Positions 28,817 to 37,745 of a stretch of DNA of 64,000 nucleotides are shown one piece after another. The notes beneath the pieces were generated by a model, which worked only from the letters and a program-made list of their open reading frames with translations, was not told the origin of the DNA and searched no databases. The stretch comes from Tolypothrix bouteillei VB521301 (GTDB taxonomy: Bacteria > Cyanobacteriota > Cyanobacteriia > Cyanobacteriales > Nostocaceae), in NCBI RefSeq assembly GCF_000760695.4, contig NZ_JHEG04000001.1:8717123-8781122 (forward strand), written 5' to 3'. Made by a program: the position numbers and the translations under genes. Each line of letters starts with the position of its first letter. Positions within the stretch are counted from its first letter, which is position 1.

Positions 28817-28916
28817 CTCGCCTCTCAGTATAACATAGTAACTTTTTTATTTTAATACTATTGTACTAAATTAGAGAATGCACAGTAAAGTATAGCGCGA
28901 TCGCCTACTCCCTAAA

Positions 28917-29554
28917 CCTGATATTAAGTTATGTAAATTGGAACAGTACACTACTCAGTTAGGGATTTCCAAGAAATAAATTATCCAATCTTGTAGTCCG
29001 GAGAGCAGCGCCGTGCGGGGGTTTCCCCCCAAACCCACTTCCTGGGGACCCCAAAACCCCCCGTTGAGGCGACTGCGGGGCGTCTTCGCCCGTTCCTTAT
29101 GCGTCGCGATCGCAACCCCGCACCACAAGAAATTTTGGGAGATTTTTTTATTTGGAAGTCTCTTACACATCTGACCAACCCCAATCCAACGTCAATCCTA
29201 TTTCTCTTTCATAAAGACGATATCAATCTTCTTACAAGAGCAGCGCTTCCATCTGTGTCAACAAAGATTCTAGTTTCTTCCGTTTGCCAGGATTATCCAA
29301 CACCTTTGACTTTTTAATTTTTTTGTAGGTATCCTCCATCCGCTTAGTCAGTTCCCCACTTTCAAATGCATTTATACCACTGCGCCAAGTACTTTAAGCC
29401 TGCTGCCACTGCGGTTAACTCATCTTGCAGCGTGGGCAGTGTGTTTACTTCTTGCTGACTGCTGACTCAATAGCAATTAGCTTTTGCTGTTGTTGCGGTT
29501 GTTCTATTATATCCTAGAGCGCTTTAAAAAAATTCTCAAAAATAAAAGTAGAGA
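28917..29554. other. Intergenic with GC-rich repeat and a decayed minus-strand gene
   Basis: Bases 28998-29130 are a GC-rich interspersed repeat (GTGCGGGGGTTTCCCCCC and similar palindromic words) unlike the AT-rich surroundings. Between about 29340 and 29520 the minus strand still reads gene-like pieces (IIEQPQQQQKLIAIESAVSK, then TLPTLQDELTAVAAGLKYLA) interrupted by stops and a frame change, so an old gene has decayed here. Confidence 0.4.
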
Positions 29555-29566
29555 GTGAAATTTAAA

Positions 29567-30145
29567 ATGTATAGTGAATCGCAGCTATTAAATTTACTCT
29601 TATCTAAGAAAAAGAATATGCTTGAAAAAGCAATTGGTCGTTGTCTAATTGAAGTTGAACGTTTCTTTGTAACTGATATATCATCATTTTTAAAATATAG
29701 CCGATTTACTGAAGAGGAGTTTTTTTCTTATAATTCATGTGCAGTCCAACTCTACTTTCAAGACAACCTAAATCATGCCTTAGCCGTATATGAAGAACAA
29801 CTTTCTATAGTTGTATTGCCTGAAGTTCTATATGAAAATGAATTTGATAAGGGCTATCGACTTTCACAGATAAACAAATTAGTCTCAAAAGAACTCGCAA
29901 ACTGTCTTGGAAAAGTCTGTAAGGATGTTCGGATTTGGACTCTTTGGGAAGAGTTTGAGTCTGAAGAAGCTAAAGAAGTTGCTGTTTCATACCTGTTGTC
30001 TAATGACTGTGAACTATTTTATTGTATTTACTTACATGATGATTTGAGTAGTGACTATCTATTGCTAGAAAAAGATATCGATAAACAAAAAGTAGCTAGC
30101 TGTTTTTCTTTGGCACTTGGAGATTATATTGGCTTTAAACGATAA
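29567..30145 (+). CDS. Unknown protein, 192 residues
   Basis: From the ATG at 29567: MYSESQLLNLLLSKKKNMLE onwards, acidic and aromatic-rich, with no recognised domain, signal or membrane segment. GAGAG at 29551-29555 is a plausible ribosome site at good spacing for this ATG; a GTG at 29555 would overlap that site and is less likely. Base composition is AT-rich like the rest of the island. It is the last gene before the right copy of the 24-bp repeat. Confidence 0.45.
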   Translation: MYSESQLLNLLLSKKKNMLEKAIGRCLIEVERFFVTDISSFLKYSRFTEEEFFSYNSCAVQLYFQDNLNHALAVYEEQLSIVVLPEVLYENEFDKGYRLSQINKLVSKELANCLGKVCKDVRIWTLWEEFESEEAKEVAVSYLLSNDCELFYCIYLHDDLSSDYLLLEKDIDKQKVASCFSLALGDYIGFKR

Positions 30146-30207
30146 CTTACTTCAATCAAAAGTACCCCTCAAAGTTTTGCTTATCGAAGACACAGAGGAG
30201 CCCCAAC

Positions 30208-30231
30208 AAATATTGACGTTGAGCCGAGATA
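30208..30231 (+). repeat. 24-bp direct repeat, right copy
   Basis: Exact match to 16329-16352, same orientation. It lies in the 30146-30478 intergenic stretch, 63 bases after the last island gene. Confidence 0.6.
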
Positions 30232-30389
30232 AGTATAAAAACCTGCATTCCGGATCTAGAAACACCTGCTGTTTATAGCTTGTAGCGATGCGATAATTTC
30301 TTTAACCGAGCAGTATTGAGTCAGGGGGATCGATAGGTATTTAAAAACACAGCAAATCACTTTTCAAACAACCTCTAAGGCACTGTAAA

Positions 30390-30418
30390 ATACCCGACTT
30401 CTCAAAGAAGTCGGGTAT
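30390..30418. terminator. Hairpin between convergent genes
   Basis: ATACCCGACTT (30390-30400) and AAGTCGGGTAT (30408-30418) form an 11-bp stem with loop CTCAAAG. It probably ends transcripts from both sides; the same sequence type is a common extragenic repeat in Nostocales. Confidence 0.6.
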
Positions 30419-30478
30419 CTGAGCAAATTTAGCTTAATCGGTCAAAAGCCCCACGTCCTACCGAAAGTGGCGTCAATC

Positions 30479-33037
30479 CTATTCCTCTACACCAACAGCA
30501 ACTTTCTTGGTATAGTACTCGGTCTTGGCGTATACGCTAAGAATGCTTTCACCAACCTCAAAAAATGTTCCTTCTTGCTCATCTTTGGAAAACTGCAAGT
30601 TTGGGTATTTGACAGCTAGTTCATCTGCAGTGGATGCTTTGGCTTGCATTTCGTCTGGTAACAGACCTGTAGAACCGATGTAGAATACTAGAGGACAAAT
30701 TTTGTCGCGATAAATTCTTTCTACATACGCCTCTAATTTTTTATCTGCGGCTGTTAAAGCCGTTACCATTTCTTCTTTGCTAATTGGTTTCCCTTCCCAC
30801 CGATCTTGCAAGACTCGCACCAGATTATCAGCACCCACTCTTGCAAGGATTGCTGTCACGACACCATTTTTCTCTAATCCTAAGAAATCATCAAAAATGG
30901 GTTTCATAAACTCATCCACTTTTGTGATTTTTGTACGGGATGACAGTTGCTTGTGGCTGTAGGCGGTATTTTCCTTGAGAGCAAGTTCAAAGGTAGGTTT
31001 TTGGAAAATCTCTCCAGTGTCTTTGTCATAAACCTGATACATCCTGTCAAGGAACTTGTTTGCAGAATGCAGTTTGCTGAGGTTGAGAATTTCTTGGCTT
31101 CCAATATCGATTTTATAACTGACTCTAGAATCAATAGTGCCAGTTGCTAGGGCTGTATTGATATCTGTGTATTCGTTGGTGGTTGGAAAGTTAATGTAAA
31201 GGCTTTTTGAAAGATAGTGCTTTTTCAATTCTTCCAACTGTTCTGGTAAAAAGATATCTGACTCCTCTTTTAGATGAGCAGAAATGATACTGGAAAGAAC
31301 TTTGATTTCAGCTAACTGGTTGAATAAACCATCGATACTGCTGTAATATCCCTCAAAAGGTACTAAAGGTAAATTATCTAGGTTAATAGTATACTCATCG
31401 TGAAAGTCAAATTCTTTGGCAGGAGAATTACCTTTTTCCAACACGCCTTGTTCTTTCAAAGCTTCAAAAGCTTTCTTGCTGCTGATTTTTACTTGCAGTG
31501 ATTTCACGTTGAGGTCGCCATCACTAACGATGGTGTAATTATTAAAGGTAGCTAGGTCATTCACTAACAATCCTGCAACTTCAATGATTGGGGTTTTGTC
31601 TTCTGCTTTCACCAGCCTAACTTTACGAGTGACAAGCATATTGACTGTGGCGGTGTTGTGGTTAATCTCAAACGACCCCATACCAATATAGTCAGTTTTA
31701 TCTATATATTCAGTTGTTAACCAAGGCTTGACAAGATTGCCATTTTCATCTCTGGAACCTTTAACTCTTTTGATTCCTTTTCTTTGATAATTTTCCTGCA
31801 AGTGCTTGAAGTTAATAATGATGCTACTACGATGTTCTTCTAAAATTTTAATGAGTTCTAACAAGGATGTTTTCTCATTCACTTTCACTTTATCTAAGAT
31901 TTCATGCTCGCTCAAGACCTTAGGATAGAACAGTGCAATGTCAATATCTTGTGCAAAATCTGCAACTTGCTCGTTTGTTAGGGCTTTAGCATGTCTTTCA
32001 GTTAAAGTCGCATCAAAGGTACTTGCGATCGCATACTTAGCAGTATTTAAGTTTCCTTCCGCCAAATTTGCTTTTGCAAAAGCGTACACTGACTCATCAT
32101 TTTGAGCCACGGGTACATCTAATTGCTCGTAAGCCTCTTTGGAAATTTGCTTGTATTTATAAATTTTTGCCTCATCATCTGCTTTTAAGCCACAAATTTT
32201 TAAAGTCCCTGTTGTCCCGTTAATTTTCTTAGCACTTTGAGAGAAAAGAATTTGATAGCTGTAATCAGCAGCTAAAGGTTCTTCTATCGCTGGTGCTACC
32301 GAACTACCTAGTAATTTAGAAGTGCTGTAAATAGCGTTGTAAACTTCTTTGACATCACCTGCTTTAATACATACACCAGAGACAAGATTGGCAATCTTGG
32401 AAAGAAGTTTAAAGTCAGATGAATGGGAATAAGCAATGGTATTCACAAAAACATCTTTGCCTTTTAGTTCTTGGCAAATTGTCTCTAGAGCTTTTGCTTC
32501 CGCGCTGGGGCTAGTGTCGTTCGCATAACCATCGCTGTGGAGAGTGATAGCAGTTAATTCTCCCTCTTGTATCATTGATTTTGCCATCTCCATAGATTGA
32601 GAGATGCACGTTGCGTAAGTTGCGCGAATTTGGCGAATGGCTTCTAGGTAGGGAGAATTTTGTTTCATCACTTCTTGAATGGGAATTCGTTGGAAGTGAC
32701 AGGTGACATCGCCTTTAGAAGAGTAAGAGATTAAGGTGATAACTAACTGGAAATTGATGTATTCATCAAGAGTCAGAAGTTTAATCAAAGTGTCTTTTAA
32801 TGCTTGAATGTCACCGTACATCGAACCAGAGCGATCGATGATAATGATGCTATGGGCTACGGATTTTTCCGGAATATCGCCTGGTTTTCTTTCTAAGTAA
32901 AGTTTATCCACTAGATAATAAGCTTTTTCTTTACCCGCAAAATTGTACAGAGTAAATTTTGTTCTGGTGTTTTCAGTGGATGTACTGTTATTTTGAGTGG
33001 GTTTTGCACTGTTGTTTTTTGATGATTTCTTTGCCAT
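30479..33037 (-). CDS. von Willebrand factor A domain protein
   Basis: An 852-residue protein. The N-terminal 28 residues are polar and low-complexity. The vWA domain starts at about residue 60, with a complete MIDAS D68-x-S70-x-S72 (IIIIDRSGSMYG). The second MIDAS threonine is likely in YATCISQSMEMA, and the third aspartate in ITLHSDGYAND. The rest (residues about 270-852) is of unknown fold. No signal or membrane helix is seen, so it is cytoplasmic. It is divergent from two DUF4139 genes across a LexA-type box at 33356, which suggests a shared stress response. The ATG at 33037 gives the clean N-terminus MAKKSSKNN. Confidence 0.8.
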   Translation of the reverse strand: MAKKSSKNNSAKPTQNNSTSTENTRTKFTLYNFAGKEKAYYLVDKLYLERKPGDIPEKSVAHSIIIIDRSGSMYGDIQALKDTLIKLLTLDEYINFQLVITLISYSSKGDVTCHFQRIPIQEVMKQNSPYLEAIRQIRATYATCISQSMEMAKSMIQEGELTAITLHSDGYANDTSPSAEAKALETICQELKGKDVFVNTIAYSHSSDFKLLSKIANLVSGVCIKAGDVKEVYNAIYSTSKLLGSSVAPAIEEPLAADYSYQILFSQSAKKINGTTGTLKICGLKADDEAKIYKYKQISKEAYEQLDVPVAQNDESVYAFAKANLAEGNLNTAKYAIASTFDATLTERHAKALTNEQVADFAQDIDIALFYPKVLSEHEILDKVKVNEKTSLLELIKILEEHRSSIIINFKHLQENYQRKGIKRVKGSRDENGNLVKPWLTTEYIDKTDYIGMGSFEINHNTATVNMLVTRKVRLVKAEDKTPIIEVAGLLVNDLATFNNYTIVSDGDLNVKSLQVKISSKKAFEALKEQGVLEKGNSPAKEFDFHDEYTINLDNLPLVPFEGYYSSIDGLFNQLAEIKVLSSIISAHLKEESDIFLPEQLEELKKHYLSKSLYINFPTTNEYTDINTALATGTIDSRVSYKIDIGSQEILNLSKLHSANKFLDRMYQVYDKDTGEIFQKPTFELALKENTAYSHKQLSSRTKITKVDEFMKPIFDDFLGLEKNGVVTAILARVGADNLVRVLQDRWEGKPISKEEMVTALTAADKKLEAYVERIYRDKICPLVFYIGSTGLLPDEMQAKASTADELAVKYPNLQFSKDEQEGTFFEVGESILSVYAKTEYYTKKVAVGVEE

Positions 33038-33355
33038 ATTTATTCTTTCCCCGATAATGGTAAGCTAAAGTAACAATTCGGAAGTTTCAGGTATAAAGTA
33101 AAGACATAGAGAGTGTCTTTTTTATCCTTCACACTTTATCCTTCATCTTTTCCTGCGGTCACCCTGGATAATACGAGTTTCTTGAAAAGCTCGTAATTTA
33201 AGGGTAAACACGTAGTTTTTTTGTGCAAAAAGCTATGCTAGTTTAATTGGCATGGTAAATGCAGATATTTGTAGAGCGAAACGAACAAAGAGAAGAACTT
33301 TGGTAATCTTCTGCGGAGAGAAGGGTTGGGGATGAGGGCTATCCTGTATTTATAT

Positions 33356-33369
33356 AGTACAATTGTACT
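33356..33369. promoter_or_regulatory. LexA-type box in the divergent promoter region
   Basis: AGTACAATTGTACT fits the cyanobacterial LexA consensus RGTACNNNDGTWCB at every position and extends to a perfect 16-bp palindrome TAGTACAATTGTACTA (33355-33370). It lies 98 bases before the DUF4139 ATG and about 320 before the vWA start. Match to consensus is seen; regulation by LexA is inference. Confidence 0.6.
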
Positions 33370-33466
33370 AAAATAATGTCAAGTCAAGAAATTCTTCTTT
33401 GAAAAACTGAGTGGCTTTTTCGCATGTTATAACCGAGAGAATCACGACTCAGCCATTGTTTTGATC

Positions 33467-35839
33467 ATGACAATAGTGCAACTAACATCCAGAATTGAAA
33501 GTGTGAAGGTCTACTCTGCTGGAGCGACAGTTACCCGGATTGCTGAGTTCCCTCTGATACCAGAAAAATTACCAGAACAGGTAGAAATTGCTGAACTCCC
33601 TCTCAGTCTTGAGGATAGCAGTGTTAGAGTAAAAGTGGAAGTCGAACGGGGCGCAGCGCCTCTTGCTAACGATGTTCGTATTGGTCTAGCCGTTCCTCCA
33701 CCTCGAGAAATACCAAATCCGCCTCTTGATGAGGAAATACGTGCTGCGACTGCTTGCGTCCAACAGCTAGAGAACCTCATCACTCTTATTGAGAATGAAA
33801 TTGAGGTGTTAGATAAGTTACACGTACCCAACCGTCCCAAAGAAGAACCGGGTAAAGCTCCTCCTCCTTCTCCAACAAGCGCACGCCTTGCACTGGCAAA
33901 TTTTAGTGACGAGCAAATTCGCCTCCGCCTTCAAGAAGCGCGAGAAAATAAGGAAAAACTGAGGTTAGCTCGAGAAAACTTGGCAGACTTGAAACAAAAG
34001 CAGCATTTGGCTTCAAGTGCAAAGGATGCTCGACCAAACGAGCTTCGCAAAACAGCTATAGTTAGCTTGAGTTATGAAGGGGAAGCTCTTGAGACTGAGG
34101 TCGGACAGTTAATCGTAGAATATTTTGTTCCTGGCGCACGTTGGACACCAACTTATGTGTGTCGGTTAAATAGTGCTGAATCTAGTGCGTCTATTGCAGT
34201 GCGATCGCTCTTATGTCAGCGCACGGGTGAAGATTGGTCTGGAGTGCGCTTGGAGCTTTCTACTGCAGAACCATTGGCTTGGTGTGCGCTACCAGAGTTA
34301 CCATCCTTACGACTTGGCAAAGCTCAACCCGTGAGTAAAAAATCGGGGTGGCGCAGACCTCCAATTGGTGTTGAAGCCCTTTTTGAGGATTACGACCGAC
34401 AACAGGAGGCTGCACTACTTGCCAGCATACCTGAAAGTGCGATTCCAGATGATTTCTCATCAGTGTATGTTCCACCTCTGACACACGTTCATCCTTTAAA
34501 GCCACAGTTAGAAACTCTTGAAGAAGAATTTGAGCGGGGCTTTTCTGCACCCGGTGCTGTATATGGTGCTGCGTATGGTGCTGCATATGATGAAGACCAA
34601 GCGCCTCAAGATCGCACCAGCTCGATTCCTATTGAAGAATTGCAACTCAGTACAGCAGCATTAAAAGCTCTCAAACGCGCTCAAATTAACACTGTTGCGG
34701 ATGTATTGAACTTAACACAAGAAGATTTACAACAAATCCAATATTTGAGCCAAAAGTCTGCTCGAGAGTTGATTAACGCCTTACAACAGCGTTTGGGTAT
34801 TACTCTCCCGTCAGAAAAGAATGAAGACATTGCAGTTCTCAAGAGTTTGGAGAGGCGAGGTACACCAGCACCATCACCAGCACCAGAATTTTTAACTCGC
34901 AGCAGGGGACTGAGCCGACCCCCTCTCAGTAAAAGCGATCGCCAAGGGTTCGATTTACTCCTAGCATATAATATGATGCGATTGGGCGGAGCTAATAACC
35001 ATGCAAAGCGCGGCAAATTATCTATTGAGCAACAAGAGGAAGTTTATTTAGAAAGCCTCAAACGCCACCAAGTTGTAGTGAATTTTAATGTCTTGGAAAT
35101 CGTACAACAAGCCGTCAATGATGCCCAAAGTTGTCTTGGGACAACACTTCCCCCTGGTGGGATTAACGTGCGAACCGTAGCTGGGTCTTTTGATTATGCC
35201 TACCGTGCAGACGGACGAGTAGATGTTCCTTCTGATGGGCAATTTCATTCTGTGGCATTGACCTGTAAAACAACGGATGTAGACTTGCGGTATATAGTCG
35301 TTCCCCGTGAAGATACCAATGTCTTCCGAATTGCCCAACTTCGCAATCCCTTGCTAGCACCGCTACTTGCCGGTTCTGCGGATGTTTACGTAGATGGTGA
35401 GTATATTTTATCTACTAATATTGCTACAGTGCCCCCTCAAGGACACATGGAACTGGGGCTTGGGGTTGAACAAAGCATTAAGGTTGCTCGGAATACGTCT
35501 TATCAGGAAGTGCGATCGGGTGAAACGATAGTTGCTTTCAACGAACTGCGCCATCTTATTAAAATTGATATTAACAACTTGATGTCGAGGAACGTAAAAA
35601 TAGAAGTGCGGGAACGCCTTCCCATCCCGGCGGAAGGTGCTAAAGTTGATGTCCAAATCGAACGGGTTACACCTGTTTGGGAGAAGTACAAACAGCAAGA
35701 ACGTTCTGCACCCATAGTTGGGGGTTACCGTTGGTTGGCGGAAGTTCCAGCAAAAGAAAAAGAAAGTTTATCCGTTGAGTATACTATCAAGACTTTTGTT
35801 GATAGCGAACTTATTGGTGGAAATCGGCGAGAAGGGTAA
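33467..35839 (+). CDS. DUF4139 (MuiA-like) protein with an embedded RNA polymerase alpha-CTD-like domain
   Basis: A protein of about 790 residues. The N-terminus (VKVYSAGATVTRIAEFPLIP) is the DUF4140 domain, followed by a coiled coil (about residues 95-200). The DUF4139 beta domain comes in two parts (YFVPGARWTPTYVCRLNS, QRTGEDWSGVRLELSTAEPL; then YRADGRVDVPSDGQFHSVAL to the end). Inserted between them, at about residues 386-452, is a helical domain strikingly like the C-terminal domain of cyanobacterial RNA polymerase alpha: PIEELQLSTAALKALKRAQI, NTVADVLNLTQEDLQQI and ALQQRLGITLP. A YGAAYGAAY repeat precedes it. The ATG at 33467 is chosen over a TTG at 33461. Function is unknown; no signal peptide is present. 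Confidence 0.8.
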   Translation: MTIVQLTSRIESVKVYSAGATVTRIAEFPLIPEKLPEQVEIAELPLSLEDSSVRVKVEVERGAAPLANDVRIGLAVPPPREIPNPPLDEEIRAATACVQQLENLITLIENEIEVLDKLHVPNRPKEEPGKAPPPSPTSARLALANFSDEQIRLRLQEARENKEKLRLARENLADLKQKQHLASSAKDARPNELRKTAIVSLSYEGEALETEVGQLIVEYFVPGARWTPTYVCRLNSAESSASIAVRSLLCQRTGEDWSGVRLELSTAEPLAWCALPELPSLRLGKAQPVSKKSGWRRPPIGVEALFEDYDRQQEAALLASIPESAIPDDFSSVYVPPLTHVHPLKPQLETLEEEFERGFSAPGAVYGAAYGAAYDEDQAPQDRTSSIPIEELQLSTAALKALKRAQINTVADVLNLTQEDLQQIQYLSQKSARELINALQQRLGITLPSEKNEDIAVLKSLERRGTPAPSPAPEFLTRSRGLSRPPLSKSDRQGFDLLLAYNMMRLGGANNHAKRGKLSIEQQEEVYLESLKRHQVVVNFNVLEIVQQAVNDAQSCLGTTLPPGGINVRTVAGSFDYAYRADGRVDVPSDGQFHSVALTCKTTDVDLRYIVVPREDTNVFRIAQLRNPLLAPLLAGSADVYVDGEYILSTNIATVPPQGHMELGLGVEQSIKVARNTSYQEVRSGETIVAFNELRHLIKIDINNLMSRNVKIEVRERLPIPAEGAKVDVQIERVTPVWEKYKQQERSAPIVGGYRWLAEVPAKEKESLSVEYTIKTFVDSELIGGNRREG

Positions 35840-35902
35840 GAGGGATTTTTGACAAACCGCATCAGGCGCAAAGAACACACAGGAGAGGAACACACAGAGA
35901 TC

Positions 35903-37504
35903 ATGCAAGCGAGTGAAAAATTAAAGCACAGAATTCAGCCATTAACGATAGATGCTCCCGTCTCTTTAGTGACTTTACTAGAAGACCGAGCACAGGTAAG
36001 ACGAATTGGTAAAGTTAATTTAAATCAGGGATTGTGGCGCGTTAAAGTAGAGCAAGTAGCTCCCGTACTTTCAGATAAATCGCTCCGTGCTGAGTATTGC
36101 AGTGAGCAGCGAGAATCGCGGATCGACGATGTACGCGTCCGCCGTCAAATGCTTGTTAAAGAAGCAGAACGACCCGAAGAATTCCAAGCTTTGTATGCAG
36201 AATTTAGAGCGCTTTTGCAATCTTTTAACAATACTTCTGAAGACCGCCAACACTTGGAATCTTGTTTTGAAAGGGTAAATACTATTCTGACGAAAAGTTT
36301 GCAGGAATTACCTGTAGATGCGATCTGGGGACAAATCGATCCCAAATCTTGGCGCGAACAGCTATCCATCCTATTTAAACAGTTACGGGATCTGCGTGGG
36401 GACATTTTGACTAGCTACCATACTCAGGAACATTTGAGCCAGCAGATTGATGATTTAATTGCCAGAGTAGACGCTTTGTCTCGTCCCGATCGGATCTATT
36501 CTGCTTACATAGAAGCAGATTTAACGATCGCTCGCTCGGGTGAATATGAAATTGCTTTTGACTATGTAGTCCCTAATGCCATGTGGCGTCCCTGGCACCA
36601 AGCACATTTATTATTAGAAGAACAATCGAGTGTTTCTTTTCGGATGGATGGTTGTGTTTGGCAACGCACGGGTGAAGATTGGAACAATGTCGATCTAGTA
36701 TTTTCCACAGCACGAGCATCTTTAGGAACTGAGCCGCCTCTACTGAGTGATGACCAGTTAAAAGTGCAGGAAAAATCCCAGCAAATTGTGATTGAAGCCA
36801 GAAATCAAAAGATTCAGACAACAGGTTTGGGAACAGGAGCAACCCCGCCTTCTCCAGCTACGCCTGCGACTGTTGAGATACCCGGTGTTGATGATGGCGG
36901 AGAAGTTCGCAATCTCCGCTCTCGCAAAAAGGCGACAATTCCCTCTGATGGTCGCCCCTATCGCGTACCAATTTTTTCTTTCTCCTCAGATGCGTTGGTA
37001 GAGTATATCTTGATGCCAGAAGTTGCCTGTCAAGTTGTTTTAAAGAGCGAACAGACAAACACAGCAAAATTCCCCATTCTTGCGGGACCTGTGGATTTAG
37101 TTCGTTCTACAGAGTTTGTGGGTAAGACATCCATAGGATTTATTGCTCCTGGTGAAAAGTTTGCTATGGGATGGGGTCCTGATGGAGCTATGCGGGTACA
37201 GCGTACAATCAAGGAGAAAAAAGAACAAGACCATCTCACTAAATGGAATCAGCTGACGGAAACTAGGACATTATTTCTTTCCAATATAGGAGCAGAGACC
37301 AAGGTCATAAAAACGATTGAACGCATTCCCGTCTCGGAATTAGAGCAAGTGAAGGTAGAGGTTATTGCAAACAAAACCACAAACGGTGTGCAACCTGATG
37401 ACAACGGTTTTTGTACTTGGAACTTTACTCTTGAACCTTATTCCCAAATGTCAGCAACTCTTGTTCATAGGATATCAGCTGCTCCGGAAGTGCAAGGATT
37501 GTAG
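35903..37504 (+). CDS. DUF4139 (MuiA-like) protein, second copy
   Basis: A 533-residue paralogue of the gene just upstream and in the same transcript (gap 63 bases). It keeps the same order: VSLVTLLEDRAQVRRIGKVN, a coiled coil (about residues 105-190), then YVVPNAMWRPWHQAHL and QRTGEDWNNVDLVFSTA, an inserted polar linker without the alpha-CTD-like domain, and the last beta domain. The ATG at 35903 is preceded by AGGAGAGG at 35881; the TTG start at 35849 would add a polar, non-conserved piece that looks like intergenic sequence. The role of the family is not known. Confidence 0.75.
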   Translation: MQASEKLKHRIQPLTIDAPVSLVTLLEDRAQVRRIGKVNLNQGLWRVKVEQVAPVLSDKSLRAEYCSEQRESRIDDVRVRRQMLVKEAERPEEFQALYAEFRALLQSFNNTSEDRQHLESCFERVNTILTKSLQELPVDAIWGQIDPKSWREQLSILFKQLRDLRGDILTSYHTQEHLSQQIDDLIARVDALSRPDRIYSAYIEADLTIARSGEYEIAFDYVVPNAMWRPWHQAHLLLEEQSSVSFRMDGCVWQRTGEDWNNVDLVFSTARASLGTEPPLLSDDQLKVQEKSQQIVIEARNQKIQTTGLGTGATPPSPATPATVEIPGVDDGGEVRNLRSRKKATIPSDGRPYRVPIFSFSSDALVEYILMPEVACQVVLKSEQTNTAKFPILAGPVDLVRSTEFVGKTSIGFIAPGEKFAMGWGPDGAMRVQRTIKEKKEQDHLTKWNQLTETRTLFLSNIGAETKVIKTIERIPVSELEQVKVEVIANKTTNGVQPDDNGFCTWNFTLEPYSQMSATLVHRISAAPEVQGL

Positions 37505-37745
37505 GCAATATTCCTCGATCGACCCTGTTTTGTCATTCTAGAGAGAGAATAATTGAAGCGAATTCTATTCGCTGCTATACAAACAAAGTCCCTTTGGGTT
37601 CGCCCTCCGGGTTCGCCCTATCTCCTTACGGAGACGCATCGCGTTGCGAAGCTATGCCCGCAGGGCTATACGGGTTCGCCAGTCGCCAGGGCGCGGGAAA
37701 CCCGCCTGCAGCGCTGGACTCACCGCCTTCGCGGACTAAAATTTA
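37505..37745. repeat. Interspersed GC-rich repeat cluster
   Basis: This stretch contains GGGTTCGCCCTCCGGGTTCG, CTCCTTACGGAG and GCGCGGGAAACCCGC palindromic words, a repeat type widespread between cyanobacterial genes. It separates the convergent DUF4139 and glpK genes. The plus-strand frame 37553-37816 over it is an artefact of the repeat. Confidence 0.55.

Noticed and set aside
33355..33370. NtcA site
   Set aside because: The palindrome has GTA-N6-TAC, while NtcA needs GTA-N8-TAC; the LexA consensus fits completely.
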